Assembly: GCA_029582165.1 (NCBI GenBank)
Contig: CM055875.1
Location: forward strand, 12,749,968 to 12,813,967
Source of the DNA: Portulaca oleracea
Taxonomy: Eukaryota > Streptophyta > Magnoliopsida > Caryophyllales > Portulacaceae
Reading direction: 5' to 3'
Length of the DNA stretch: 64,000 nucleotides
Shown in pieces: positions 11,864 through 23,350 of this stretch. Both the position numbers and the translations under genes were made by a program. The first letter of the stretch is position 1; each line of letters starts with the position of its first letter. The notes below the pieces were generated by a model. It did not search any database and was not told the origin of the DNA. It saw nothing but the letters and a program-made list of their open reading frames with translations.

Positions 11864-12859
11864 AAGATATCCATTGAGAACTACCCCTTATAATAAGAAC
11901 CAAAGAACTATCAATTACAACCCTTAATACAAATTTGTATAGCCTAGATACAATTTCCCAGTTCTTCTCGCTAAACAACTCAGTTAAGGGTGATTAAAAT
12001 TCAGGTCTGGGTCTTATTTGGTTAGATCAATTCGGGTATTCAGTTAAAAATCCCAAACCCGGACCTTGACCGAGTTTTAGTTGGGACAAAATGACTAGAC
12101 CCGAACCCGAACCAGAATGACTGAATTTGATCAAATTTAATTTTTTTGTCAAAACTTAAAATTAACTGAATACTAGATTTTGACCTAATATCACCAGGTG
12201 ACCGAATACGAAATTTGAGCCTCTTTATGTGAGTTATTAACACTATCTTCATATTCGAATTCGGTCAACTCGAACTAGTATTGATCGAATCTGAATTTTA
12301 ACCAAAATTTGGTCAACCCAAATTTGAATACTGAAACCTGAACCCGACCCGAATTTAAATTCGGTCAAAAAATCATGTCCAAAACCCAATTTTTTCGAGT
12401 CAGACAAATTAGGTCATTGGGATCGGTCAATTTTTTGCCACCCCTAATCTCAGTCTGAGTCCTCAAATTGCCAATTACTTTGTATTATGTGAAATACTGC
12501 AATTCATTGATAGAAATACATCTGGTAATCAAAGAGGCTATTATTGAAAACAAAATATGTCATACCCAGATTATTTTTAAAAAAAAAAAAGGAGAAGAAG
12601 AATTGGAGCTAAATTAAATTACAATGTTCTTTATAGAGATCTGATATGAAGATAGAAATTAATAGAAATTAGTATACGTCAGACAGATGTGGTAGAATAG
12701 GAGCTAGTGAAAGTACGATAATCTTATTTTAGGGTTTTTATGTATTGGTGGTTAATTAAATAACTTAAATCCATCTTAGCCATTATTTTTTAATCATACG
12801 GTTGTAATTGACAGTTCTTTAGTTCTTATTGTAAGAAGTAGTTCTCAATGGATATATTT

Positions 12860-12861
<2 letters not shown>
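11861..12861. mobile_element. TIR element inserted in (TA)n (micron-like)
   Basis: The ends are inverted copies of each other over roughly 75 bp: the left arm starts GGGAAGATATCCATTGAGAA and the right arm, reverse-complemented, starts GGAAATATATCCATTGAGAA. (TA)n tracts flank both sides. There is no coding sequence. Non-autonomous elements that insert into TA microsatellites are known (rice micron); that family label is inference. About half its length is the nested hAT MITE. Confidence 0.7.
11985..12446. mobile_element. hAT-type MITE, copy 2 (diverged, nested)
   Basis: 462 bp, starting TAAGGGTGATTAAAATTC and ending with the reverse complement of TAGGGGTGGCAAAAAATTG. The flanking 8-mers are AACTCAGT (11977-11984) and ATCTCAGT (12447-12454), 7 of 8 identical. 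It is inserted inside the TIR element 11861-12861, so it is younger. The interior has recurring 'ttcggtca' and 'ccgaa' words like the other two hAT MITEs. Confidence 0.8.

Positions 12862-12899
<38 letters not shown>
12862..12899. repeat. (TA)n tract 2, between TIR element and MULE
   Basis: Pure TA run separating the right end of the element at 11861-12861 from the left end of the MULE. Confidence 0.95.
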
Positions 12900-12904
<5 letters not shown>

Positions 12905-13074
12905 TTGCTTAACGCCGCCCCCCTTTTTACTAATGTCGCCCCCCCAAAAGACGTTTTTTCCCCTAATATTTTTCATCTCACTTCTCTCTAACTCACTATC
13001 CTCTCACTCTCCTCTCACTCTCCTCTCAAATTCTCTCTCTAAAATTTTGATTTGTTATTGAAATTTAACCTAAA

Positions 13075-16035
13075 ATGTCAATAGAAGGTGGTAATTCAAG
13101 TAAAGAACAAGAGGTTAGTTTGTAAATTTAAATTTTTAAAAAAAATTAACACCAAAAATTTTTCCGAAAGTTTCCGCAGACGGCAAATAGCGCGCGCTGA
13201 TCCGCGCGATAAACATACTGTTTTCCGAAAAAATTTTGGTTTTAATTTTTTTTTTTAATTTTTATAAAATGTTAATATTATTGTTTATGTAAAAAATATT
13301 ATTTATTTATTTATGTTAATATTATTAAGGTAATCAATGTCGTTAATTATAATTGTTATATTAATTATGTTAAAATTTTGTTAAAACATATTATTATAAA
13401 TAAGTTGTTTAGAAGTGTTGTTATTATTATTATAGTATGTTAATTATGCTAATTATTATTGTTAATATTATTATTAAAATAAATTCTTTATTAATATAAT
13501 TAATGTTGTTAATTATAATTATTATGTTAATTATGTTAAAATTATGTTAATTAATATTATTAATACAAGTTGTTTATAAGTGTTGTTAATATTATTAATA
13601 ATATTAGTAAATGTTGTTAAAATTATTATTTATTTATTTAAAATAATATTATTATGGTAAATAATGTTGTTAATTGTTATTATTATGTTAATTATGTTAC
13701 AATTTTTTATTTTTTTATAATATTATTATTATGATAATTAATATTAGAATTGTATATTAATTATTAATGTTGAAGTTACTAACATTATTATTACGAATTA
13801 ATATCCCAGTTATTATTAGTATATTAATAATTGTTTTTATTGTTTGAAGGTTTTTTTGGAGGACTTTGGCGGGGACGGCGTTGATTACTCCTCCCATTTT
13901 GTAACACAAAATGTTTTCGAGAGTATTGAAGCATTGCAAGAATGGGCCAATGGAGTAGCTGCGGCAATCGGTTTTAGGTTTGTACGGGCTTCGTACAAGA
14001 GAAAAGATGCGGATAGTCCGTTAAGGTGTTATTTGAAGTGTTGGAGGTACGGAAAGTATCGTGGCAAATTGAACGATCTAGATGATGCGGCTCGTCGGAG
14101 TACGTCAACGAAGGCGTGCCAATGTAAATTCGCCATTGTTACGTGGACTCGCAACGAAACGGAATGGCGAGTTCGTGTGTGCGACGGTGACCAGGGGAAG
14201 CACAATCATGCCTTCATCGTGTACGAGGAAGGGCATCGTCACGGACATCCATTAACCTCTGAAATGAAAGAACATGTCCGGGATATGACCAACACGGGGT
14301 GCACACCGGCGACGATACAAACGTCGTTGAAGATTAGGTTCCCCGCCTCTACGATAAACGTGAAGCAAGTATACAACGAGCGGGCAAAGATGCGCACTGA
14401 GGAATTGGATGGTAGGACGGCTGCGGGACAATGCTTGCGCATGGCGAAACTCGGCGGGTACGTCTCTTTTGTCGATTATGATGACGATGGCGAGCTTCGT
14501 CAGGTTTTTTTATGTCATCCTTACTCGTTGAAGTTGCTACGTACGTACCCAAATGTCATTCTCATTGACACAACGTACAAGACTAACAAGGCAAAGTGGC
14601 CTTTATGTGAGCTCGTAGGCATGACACCGACAAACCGCAACTTCCAGATTGCTTACTCGTTCATGCGGGACGAGAAGATGGAATCATATGAGTGGCTAAT
14701 GTGGAGGGTGCATGAATTGTTGGGTACCGATGTAATTCCATCCGTGTTTGTGACGGACAAGCAGGATGCTTTGTTGGGGGCTGTTGCCAGGGTTTACCCA
14801 AATGTGCACCAACTTTTGTGCGTGTGGCATATTGCGAATGATGTGGAGAACAAAGTAAACGTCCTTACTGGGGGCAAGAAGCTCGGACTCAGGCTTCATT
14901 TCAGACATCACTTCTGGAACGGCATTGTACATGCGAAGACTGTTGGAGATTTCAAGGTCAAGTGGAAAGAGGTTGTTAACGCGTGGATCGGGCAAAACAA
15001 ACCGATAGTTGATTATCTTACGGGGACGTGGCTGAGTCATAAAGAAAAATTTGTTTGTGCTTGGACCGATAATGTACCTCATATGGGGAACACATCCACT
15101 TCAAGAGTTGAGAGTCAGCATTCATGACTAAAGTATTATATCGGCAGTTCCAGAGGCACCTTCGATCGTGTGTTTGCGAAGATTCACTATCACTTGGAGA
15201 ATCAACATACGGAGATTAAGAGGGAGCTTGAACAGTCAAGGAGCACGCACAGGCAATTAGGTCCATCTCATTTTTTTAAGAATTTGCACGGAAGAGTATC
15301 TCATCACGCATTGGACTTTTTGTCTTATGAGCTCAATAAGATGCTGGCGATGAGGTATGAAGGATAATGTTACTTATGCGATCACCTGGTGTCGAGGACC
15401 CACCTTCTCCCGTGCGCGTGTTCTATGATGGAAGTTTACGCATCTGGAGAGCCAATTCCGCTGACACGGATAAATATGTTTTGGAGACAACTGACAGTGA
15501 TTGGCGATGGTGAAACTGCATGCTCAAATGATGTTCCATCAGGTACAGACTTAGAACAATTTGAGGAACTGGCTAACCAGGTTCGGGAGAGTGACCCAGC
15601 AGTTGTACGACACGTAAACAGTGTCCTCTATGGAAAGCTGAATCCCCACAGTGAGTATATTCCTGATCCGCAGACAAGCCCCCCACGGCCCGGCAGACCG
15701 AAGACTTCAAAATCAACGCGACGCAATCCCAGTGTGTTTGAGTACGGACGATCATCGGGACGGGGTAGCAAGACTACGACGAACTCGTCAAGGAAAAAGG
15801 GAACCGGTTCTTCATCAGTTGGGATGGGGTCAACAGGTTTGCGTATATTAATATTTATAGCACTTGTTTGGTTTTAATAATGACTATATATTGTTGTTTA
15901 TAACTTAAGATAATATGATTCGCAGGTATCAACCGGATGCGTCAAGATCCGTTCCCGTTCGAGGACGCTTTGCCACATTTCACTCTACCATACGTCGTTG
16001 GATGGACGGATGTGGTAGCTCCGCGTGTGGCCTAA
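13075..16035 (+). pseudogene. MULE transposase (FAR1/MuDR type), three exons, two in-frame stops
   Basis: Proposed exons: 13075-13113 (ATG at 13075, donor GTTAGT), 13850-15836, and 15926-16035 (stop TAA). Phases agree at both junctions, giving about 711 residues. The N-terminus has a FAR1/WRKY-GCM1-like zinc-binding domain (Cys pairs in RCYLKC and CQC, then KHNH). The catalytic MULE domain follows, with Asp in ILIDTTYKT, Asp in FVTDKQDAL and the CVWHI motif; the probable catalytic Glu is in SRVESQH. A degraded SWIM-type Cys cluster (CYLCDH...LPCAC) lies near the C-terminus. In-frame TGA at 15125-15127 and TAA at 15365-15367 interrupt an otherwise well-conserved frame, so inactivation is recent. 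The protein would bind the ends and move the element in the nucleus. Its tail overlaps the PMD gene. Confidence 0.88.
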
Positions 16036-17283
16036 AATCAGGAAAGTACTCGTAGATCCAGGCCTGCAGTAGGGTCAAACACCCGGCCATCTTGGCTGTC
16101 CCGGCCCTGCTCGCCATCCCTAACTGGCGGTAAAGGAACGCCAAGGTCACCGTACCCCAAGCAATGCGATCAACGATAACATCGGTGCTAGGCCACGGAT
16201 GCGGCCTAATTCTATCCCTCGATTTGTCCACGAGGATAGTGTTTCCCAGCATGCTCAACAACCACGCCCATATCCTATGGGGAATGGGAAAACTGGTCGA
16301 TAAACTAATCGACCTCAAATGGGAGTCAGCTATGCCACCCTTATCATAAATGCTATCAGCCTTCAGCTCCGCCATTCCTTTTTCAAAAATCACGGGCACG
16401 TACTGGTTAACCACTTCCCGAGGAAGTCCTTCAGGCATCAAGCCATCAACTGCAAGACCCAATATATGTTGCACATCATGCAACATGATCGTCATTTCAC
16501 CAAAGGGAAGGTGAAATGTGTTTGTGTCGGGTTGCCACCTCTCAACGAACGCCGAGATCAACGTCGTGTCGATGTGGTCGTACATCAACTCCATCAAATT
16601 GGTTATTTGGATCCTTCCCAGTGCAGCCTGGCATGCGGGATCCATCTTGTCGTGTATTGACCACAATTCCCTCACCGCATTCTTCTTCGTCATGCAATCA
16701 AGGACAACATGGGGCGAACGCTCGCGACCCTCCCATATTTCCCGAGCAATGTGACCTCCAAAGCTCGGTATTAATGAGGGAATCGCAGGTCCCCCGGGCA
16801 CGTTACCTCCAATCTTCCAGGAGTTGTCGCCGCTTCCTCTTCCGATATCGACGCTCATCACCAAGAGCATAATCGCTTCCCGCCCACCGCCGAATTGGGG
16901 CAAACTTCCCCGATGAATCCCTCATCGGCATGAAACCTGATGGCCTATAAACTGGCCCAGTAGTCGTAAAATTGGCGATGGAGGTCGGGATCATCTGCAT
17001 CTCGGGCTCCCCTGTCTCATCGTCCCCTGACTCCGATGTTGTAGAGCCGCTAGACTCATCCATGGCCTGGTTGAGATGGTCAACGAAATCTCGCGTTGCC
17101 TGACTTCCCGTGTCCTCGGGCTGGCCCCCCCGCTGCATCACCTCCATCCGCACCACGACCAGCACGGCGAGTTGACGCAGTCACATTGCGTTTGTGGGGG
17201 TCCCCAGACTCACCCCCCCTCCAACCACTCACAAGTCGATTCGCCCGGTCCAGAAACCCTCGACCCTTGCCCTTCCCTACCAT
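15980..17283 (-). pseudogene. Plant mobile domain (PMD, MAIN/MAIL-like) gene carried by the MULE
   Basis: Translation probably starts at 17283, 11 bp inside the exon after a TTTTGCAG acceptor. The N-terminus is basic and Gly-rich, followed by an acidic Ser/Glu stretch. The aminotransferase-like PMD then runs from about 16810 to 15990 and is recognisable by PSFGGHIAREIW, FVERWQPDTNTFHLPFGE and MLHDVQHILGL. Two frameshifts break it: one at a 7-base homopolymer near 17124-17130, the other between about 16810 and 16870. PMD proteins of plants act in silencing and genome stability (MAIN, MAIL1), and PMD genes are also carried by transposons. What the transposon copy does is unknown. It converges on the transposase gene and overlaps its 3' end. 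Confidence 0.85.
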
Positions 17284-17399
17284 TTTAGATCACCTGCAAA
17301 ATGAAGACATACATAACATAATAATCATTTAAGCCGCAAGAATATGCGCAAATGGGTTAACGTGTGTTGGTTAACTAAGTCGTGTCACGAGGCAAGAGG

Positions 17400-18046
17400 A
17401 TCATGTTATTGTCCAAGGAGTGTGTGTTGTTGAACTGTTAATCTATGGTTGAAAAAGACTTTCAAAGATCTGACTTCGTTTAATTGTTTGGTTCCCAAAA
17501 ATTAACGATGCGTCTAGTGAAATTGCGCGAGGTCTACAGACTGCGGAGTTAGAGCGTGTCAGATTCGGTACAATGCAATGTTTCTATTGTGCAGCCTGGT
17601 GGGCAACAAGATAAGGCGGATCTGAAAAAGAATCTAGTAGTGAAGGGTCTAATACAAATCGTGTTGGGCTTTCTTGCATGTAAGATTCACAGGTCCATCA
17701 AAGCAGTGAATTTGCATCATTGTTCAATGCTTTGATGGACCTATGAATCTTACATGCAAGAAAGTCCAACACGATTTGTACCAGACCCTTCACTACTAGC
17801 TTCTCTTTCAGATCCGCCTTATCTTGTTGTCCCACCAGGCTGCACAATAGAAACATTGCATTGTACCGAATCTGATACGCTTCTAACTCCCAGACCACTG
17901 CAGACCTCGCTCAATTTCACTGCTGACAGTGGGCTACTTTTTGGGGACCAAACAGATAAACAAGAGTTGATCTTGAGGCATTGGTTAACCTTCTCAACCA
18001 TACATTATCAGGTTACAACACACACTCTCCTTGGACACTAACATGA
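17400..18046. repeat. Long inverted repeat (hairpin), arms ~305-320 bp
   Basis: The left arm (~17400-17705) is the reverse complement of the right arm (~17728-18046), separated by only 22 bp. The innermost 15 bp (GTCCATCAAAGCA and its complement) and the central part, from 'cagattcggtacaatgcaat' to 'catgtaagattca', are nearly identical; the outer parts are more diverged. Read on the minus strand, the right arm has a 60-codon open stretch that looks exon-like (a Leu/Val-rich helix pattern), which suggests a captured host-gene piece; I do not recognise the gene. A transcript through it would fold into long double-stranded RNA. Confidence 0.85.
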
Positions 18047-18945
18047 CCAAAAACTCAACCTCTTTTTTTGACGTATACAACTAACATACTATAACTATAC
18101 ATTAACATAATTATTATCCTAACCTACCATCACAAAATAACCTATTCACTTACGTATCAACTGGTTGTTGAGTACCTAAGTTATTAAATGGATGTGACAT
18201 AACTATTATGTCATCATTTGGAGTTATGAGTACATAAGTTGACAATTAAGTTGGATTATGAATAAATTACCCATACCAACTATATACGCCAACTTACTTA
18301 CAAATAACAACCAAAATCATCCAAACTCAACATCCTTTTAACACAACTACATATAAACTATTCGGAATATACACTAACCCCTAAACTTAACCCTACATCA
18401 CAATTACAATTTTTTTCTAAGACAATTAATCACTAATATTAACACATGCTTAATCACTAAATAATATTAACGCATCAAATATTAACAACGAATCACTAAT
18501 CACTGATATTAATCACTACTAATTGTCATATTAACACATGCTTAACATTAATATTAATATTAACAATATTAATATTAATCTAATTTTCATAACACAATAT
18601 TAATAATAATAATACAATTAATCAATAATAATTATCAAATTAACACATAATTAACAATAATATTAATAATAACAATATTAATAATTATCATATTTAATAA
18701 TTACAATAAAAACTTTAATAAATATAATATTTAATTTTTATTTATTATTTAACAATAATAATATTAATAACAATTATTAACAATAATAATATTAATAACA
18801 ATTATTATCAATAATAATATTAATAAAAATAACAATAACAATATTAATAAACATAACAATAACAATATTAATAAACATAACAATAATAATAATTAATATT
18901 AATAAAATTAATATTTTAAAAAAAATGAAAAAAAATAAAAAAAAA

Positions 18946-19088
18946 GGTCGGGACGGCTGCCGTGCAAAACGCACGGCTAGCCACCGCCGTTGCGGCACCC
19001 AGATCCCGTCACGGCCGCGGCCATGCCGGGATCTAGGCGCGACATCGGCGGCGGCTTGCCGTGCGTTTTGCGCGGCAGTCGTCCCGGT
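18946..19088. repeat. 143-bp GC-rich near-perfect palindrome
   Basis: Centred near 19017 (CACGGCCGCGGCCATG). The arms read GGGACGGCTGCCGTGC... on the left and the near-exact complement, ending ...GCGGCAGTCGTCCCGG, on the right. It is a GC island of striking composition inside AT-rich DNA. A smaller GC-rich patch (GCGCGCGCTGATCCGCGCG at ~13190) sits at the matching place near the other end of the MULE. Confidence 0.85.
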
Positions 19089-19352
19089 TCTTTTTTTTAA
19101 TTTTTTTGCGTTTTTCCGGTCAAAATTCAAAATTACAAAATATAAAACCTCAAATTCAAAACACAAATTCGAAACATACCTCAAATTCGTCGATTAAATC
19201 CCGGTATGAGGGTGGTTTGTGGTGGTCGATGGTTGAGAGCGTTTTCTAGAGAGATAAACTAGAGAGATAGTGGAGAGTAAAGTTATGAGATTCAAGGGCG
19301 TGGGTTGGAAATATTATGCGAAAGGTGGCGTAATAGTAAAAGGAAGACAAAG

Positions 19353-19356
<4 letters not shown>

Positions 19357-19399
<43 letters not shown>
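19357..19399. repeat. (TA)n tract 3, right flank of the MULE
   Basis: Uninterrupted TA run directly after the MULE's right end. Confidence 0.95.
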
Positions 19400-19402
<3 letters not shown>

Positions 19403-20530
19403 AACGAAAACAAGGATATATTATTTCAGAACCAAAACGAGAAACCAAGTACAAAACCAGCGGCAAATGGACCGTCCATTACATTCTTAGCACTATGTCA
19501 ACACTCAACATACCTCATGTATTTTTTCTACTCTTGGCTACACTACAACAAAAGTGTCCTATTGTAACACTTGCTATAGTAACGTTTTGCAAATTTGTTG
19601 CAATAGGATACCTATAGCAACACTTCACAAAAATGTTGCATAAGATCTATATACTTATAATGACAATCTATGTGGGGCCCAACAAATACCGCAACGAGAG
19701 CGTTTCAAGGAGTTTCATCCAATCACAATTAAGAAAAATACAATTTTTAGAAATTTTTTAATAATTTCAGAAAATCATAATAATAATCGATCAAAATCAA
19801 AACTTAGGCTGCATTGGACTCTGACCCCATTTTCAATAATTTTTTTTATTTTTTTTGAACCGGATTTTAATTGAAACCTTGGTTGCTTTGGAGTCTGACC
19901 CCATTTACAGCTGTTACATAACTGTTTCAGATTTAATTTTATTTTAGAATTAAAAAAGAAACTTTAACGAATCCCATATGGCTTTGGAGTTTGATCACGT
20001 TTACAACTGTTAAAATATCCGGCGCAACTACAGCTAGGTTACGTTCATTACTTTTTCCAAAACATATAAATACAATACTTTCACATACCAGCCAGAATCA
20101 CAATTGATCTTCGCCATATTCATCTCAATTGATTATTGACATTCCCAATTCATACTCTCATTAAGGTAAGTTTCAAGTCATTATTGTATAGATATTCAAA
20201 CCTATGGGGTTCTACATTGATTGAATTCATTGTAATTGATATATTCAAAAACTTCTTTGAATTCTGCAGATTCAATTCACATCTCCATTCTTGATATAAT
20301 CTATATGTTATAATAGAAATCATTGTGGATCCCAGGAAATAGAACCACGGGAGTGACTGTAGGGGAATTCACCAATCACAACATAGAAAATTATATTTTT
20401 TCTATTTTCAATTTTTTTAATTTTCAATCCGGATTTTTATTTTAAAATTGAAAAAACAGAAAGGATCACTAATCCTTGACTCCTTTGGACTCTGAATTAA
20501 ATTATTTTGGTGCAAATAATATTAATTATT

Positions 20531-20541
20531 TTGGTGTTGCC

Positions 20542-20573
<32 letters not shown>

Positions 20574-20889
20574 TGATGATGATGATGATAATGATAATAA
20601 TAATAATAATAACAACAACAATAATCTATATATTATAATAGAAATCATTGTGGGTTCCATGAAATAGAGCCATGGGAGTGACGGTACGGGAATTGACCAA
20701 TCACATTGTAGAAAACTATATATATATTTTTCTATTTTCAATTTTTTTAAAAAAAAATTTCAATCCGAATTTATTTTAAAATTAATAAGACTAGAAAGTA
20801 TCACTAATCCTTGACTCCTTTGGACTCTGAATTAAATTATTTTGGTGTTGCCTATGATAATAATAATAATAATAAAATAATAATAATAA

Positions 20890-20929
<40 letters not shown>

Positions 20930-21134
20930 TGTATCTATATAATATTAATAGTAAAGTTTGTGGATCCCGTTAAATGGAGAAAGGAGATTAATTGTAGAGA
21001 TTTCGACCAACCAGAAGATAGATAAATACTGAATTAAATTATTTTGGTCCAAATATCAGCAATTATTTTGACAAAATAATAATAATAGTAATAATAATAA
21101 TAATAACAACAACAACAACCACAACAACAACAAC

Positions 21135-21176
<42 letters not shown>

Positions 21177-21178
21177 CT
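20531..21178. repeat. AAT/GAT/AAC microsatellite runs between Helitron-like 5' ends
   Basis: Trinucleotide runs at about 20535-20625 (AAT, GAT, AAC), 20862-20930 (AAT) and 21070-21175 (AAT, AAC). Each run is immediately followed by a fresh TCTATAT... Helitron-like 5' terminus (20625, 20934, 21176), so the runs occupy the same position in each repeated unit. Repeats of Asn and Leu in translated frames here are artefacts. Confidence 0.85.
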
Positions 21179-21462
21179 ATATACTTATAATGGCAATCTA
21201 TGTGGGACCTAGCAAATACTGCAACGAGAGCGTTTTAAGGAATCTCAACCAATCACAATTAAGAAAAAAAAAGACCCAATTTTTAATAATTTTTTATTTT
21301 ATTTTCATCCGGATTTTATTATAAACCTAAGCTGCTTGGGACTCTGACACCAATTATAGTTGTTCTATAACTGTTTTAAATTTAATTTTTTTTTAGAATT
21401 AAAAAAACAATTACAAATATCATACGGCTTTGGACTTTGATAGCGTTTCCAATTGTTCCATA

Positions 21463-22777
21463 TCTATATCTATAATAATATAAAAGTAATATATTCAAAA
21501 TTTGAAATACTCAACCCAGAGTAATTGTAGGGGTTATCGGCCAATCAGATTAAAGAAAAAAAAAATCGATTTAAAAATACAGTAAAAAATCTACCTTATC
21601 TAATTAAAAATCTAATTCTCAACCCAATTAGGAGTCTAACTCTCACCCAAATCTAATTAGGACTCTACCTCTCACCGAAATCTAATTAGGAGTCTACCTC
21701 CCGACCTAATATATAAACATCGAAACATCTTTCATTCTCTTCCAATCTGTCAACTATTAACATTTACAGGAACAATTGAATTCTTGACAAACCTGCAAAT
21801 ACAAACATGTTAGTTTTCGAGAAGTACTATCAATTTGAAGCAACCATTGGATTCTCCATTTTCCCAAATGGAAAATCCTCTCTCCACAATAATGTTTCCG
21901 CAATAGTGTTACCCCTTGCTTTTCATCCAACTCTGATGTGATTACTACTTCCTCTCCATAATTTTTTTTGCAATTGCACGAGAGATTTGCCGTGAATGAG
22001 GATATGGTGTAAATTTTGGATGAATTTAAGGCTTGGAGTTAAAATTGGTGTAGAATTCGTACACGAAATTAGTGGCAAATTTTATGGTTTTAAAGTCCCA
22101 TGAGCGTGTCACATCTGTGCTGAAGGGGTTGATATTGATCGGGCATGATAGTCAAGAAGCAGTGGTCGGGTGCCCAACGATAGCGAGCGTTGATTTCATG
22201 AAAGAGAATATATCAATGGTTAGAGTTTTTCCTCCTTTTTTCAATTATGAGTTTCATTGTATTTTCAGTTTGATTTCTCACTTAAGATTTTTGTGTTTAC
22301 TTAACTTTGTAATTCGGATGTTGAATCGTCATATGGATATCATATCATGTCTTTTGATGTATCAAACAGCAGAAGAAAATGAAAGCTTGAGAGACCACAA
22401 CGTACATCTCAAGTTATTGTATTGTTTATGTATAAACACCTTAAGTTGTTATTAATGTATCCTAACGGTGAATGCTGAGTTTGTGTTACTATAGTTATCC
22501 TTAAGTTTGTACTTTATACTTTTAATTTTTCACATGACATGTACCTTACTCATCAATTACGATAAAATTGATATACTTCAGTTAAGAGATTCATTTATAG
22601 TATATGGTTCTTTTATTTTCATTATTATGGATAGCTACCTACGAGGTTTTGAGTTGGATTGTATTTTTTTCTACTTGCAACTTATATGTTATAATATTGA
22701 TTCGATAATATCATTTATTTATATTTATTGTCACACTTTTTACAAGTAAGATATGTGCTATACAATCCTTGGAACAA
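21463..22777 (+). mobile_element. Helitron-like unit (5' end, copy 1)
   Basis: Starts TCTATATCTATAATAATA. Its first ~380 bp, including 'gagtctacctc' boxes and 'catctttcattctctt', are repeated at 22778-23222, so the two are copies of one family. The body from ~21900 to 22750 is AT-rich and noncoding; the 127-codon frame at 22072-22455 shows no motif I know. No 3' end is seen before the next unit starts. Confidence 0.6.
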
Positions 22778-23335
22778 TCTATTTATATCTATAGTAATAT
22801 AAAAAATAATATATTCGAAATTGAAATATTCAACCTAGAGTGATTGTAAGGGTTATTGGCTAATCGTATTAAAGAAAAAAATCGATTTAAAAATACAGTG
22901 AAAAATTCCCGCCCATAAAATAATAATAAAAAATCGATTTTAAAAAATAATAAACAAGAAGTCTAATCAGATTAAGAGTCTACTTATCTAATTAGAAATC
23001 TACTTCCCAACCCAATTTGGAGTCTAACTCTTAACCAAATCTAATTAGGACTCTACCTCTCACTCAAATCTAATTAGGAGTCTACCTCCCAATCTAATAT
23101 ATAAATATCGAAACATCTTTCATTCTCTTTCAATCTGTTAAGTATTAAAATTTGAAGCAACCATTGAATTTTCGGCAAACCTGAAAATATAAGCAGGTTA
23201 GTTTTCGAAAAGTACTATCAGTATGTAGTATGTACCACACCATAATTATTTATTTGTTAAAAAACAAAAATAATATATTTACTTTATTTATTAAATTATT
23301 TAAATATCCCGTACATCACATGGGTTAAAGACTAA
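22778..23335 (+). mobile_element. Short non-autonomous Helitron, complete
   Basis: 558 bp. The 5' end is A|TCTATTTATATC. The 3' end has the weak hairpin CCCGTACATCACATGGG (23308-23324) followed by 'ttaaagaCTAA|T', fitting the CTRR rule. It shares its 5' part with the unit at 21463. Confidence 0.7.
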
Positions 23336-23350
23336 TAATAATAATAATAA

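Larger units (their letters stand above)
17294..19179 (-). other. Predicted first intron of the PMD gene
   Basis: On the minus strand GAATTTGAG|GTATGTTT at 19179 is a strong donor and TTTTGCAG|GTG at 17294 a strong acceptor just before the PMD start codon. The predicted 1.9-kb intron holds the long hairpin (17400-18046), an AAT/ATT-rich stretch (18380-18900) and the GC-rich palindrome. The arrangement mirrors the transposase gene, which also has a long AT-rich first intron (13114-13849). Predicted from splice-site words only. Confidence 0.55.
12900..19355. mobile_element. MULE (Mutator-like element) carrying transposase and plant mobile domain genes
   Basis: About 6.5 kb between two (TA)n tracts. 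The left end begins GGGTATTGCTTAACGCC; the right end read inward begins TCCGCTTTGTCTTCC. They align imperfectly over ~40 bp around CTTTTACTA..CGCC, so the terminal inverted repeats are short and diverged. Because it sits in (TA)n, a 9-11-bp target duplication cannot be recognised. It contains two convergent genes, a transposase (+) and a PMD gene (-), whose 3' ends overlap by about 56 bp. Each has a long AT-rich first intron. Both coding regions are interrupted, so this copy is not autonomous. Confidence 0.85.

Noticed and set aside
14696..15082. 128-codon minus-strand frame
   Set aside because: Shadow of the transposase catalytic domain on the other strand.
18792..19184. 130-codon Ala/Arg-rich minus-strand frame
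   Set aside because: It is read across the GC palindrome and an AT tract; no motif, and it overlaps a predicted intron.
20476..20741. Poly-Asn/Asp and poly-Leu frames
   Set aside because: Artefacts of AAT/GAT repeats with no start context or conserved domain.
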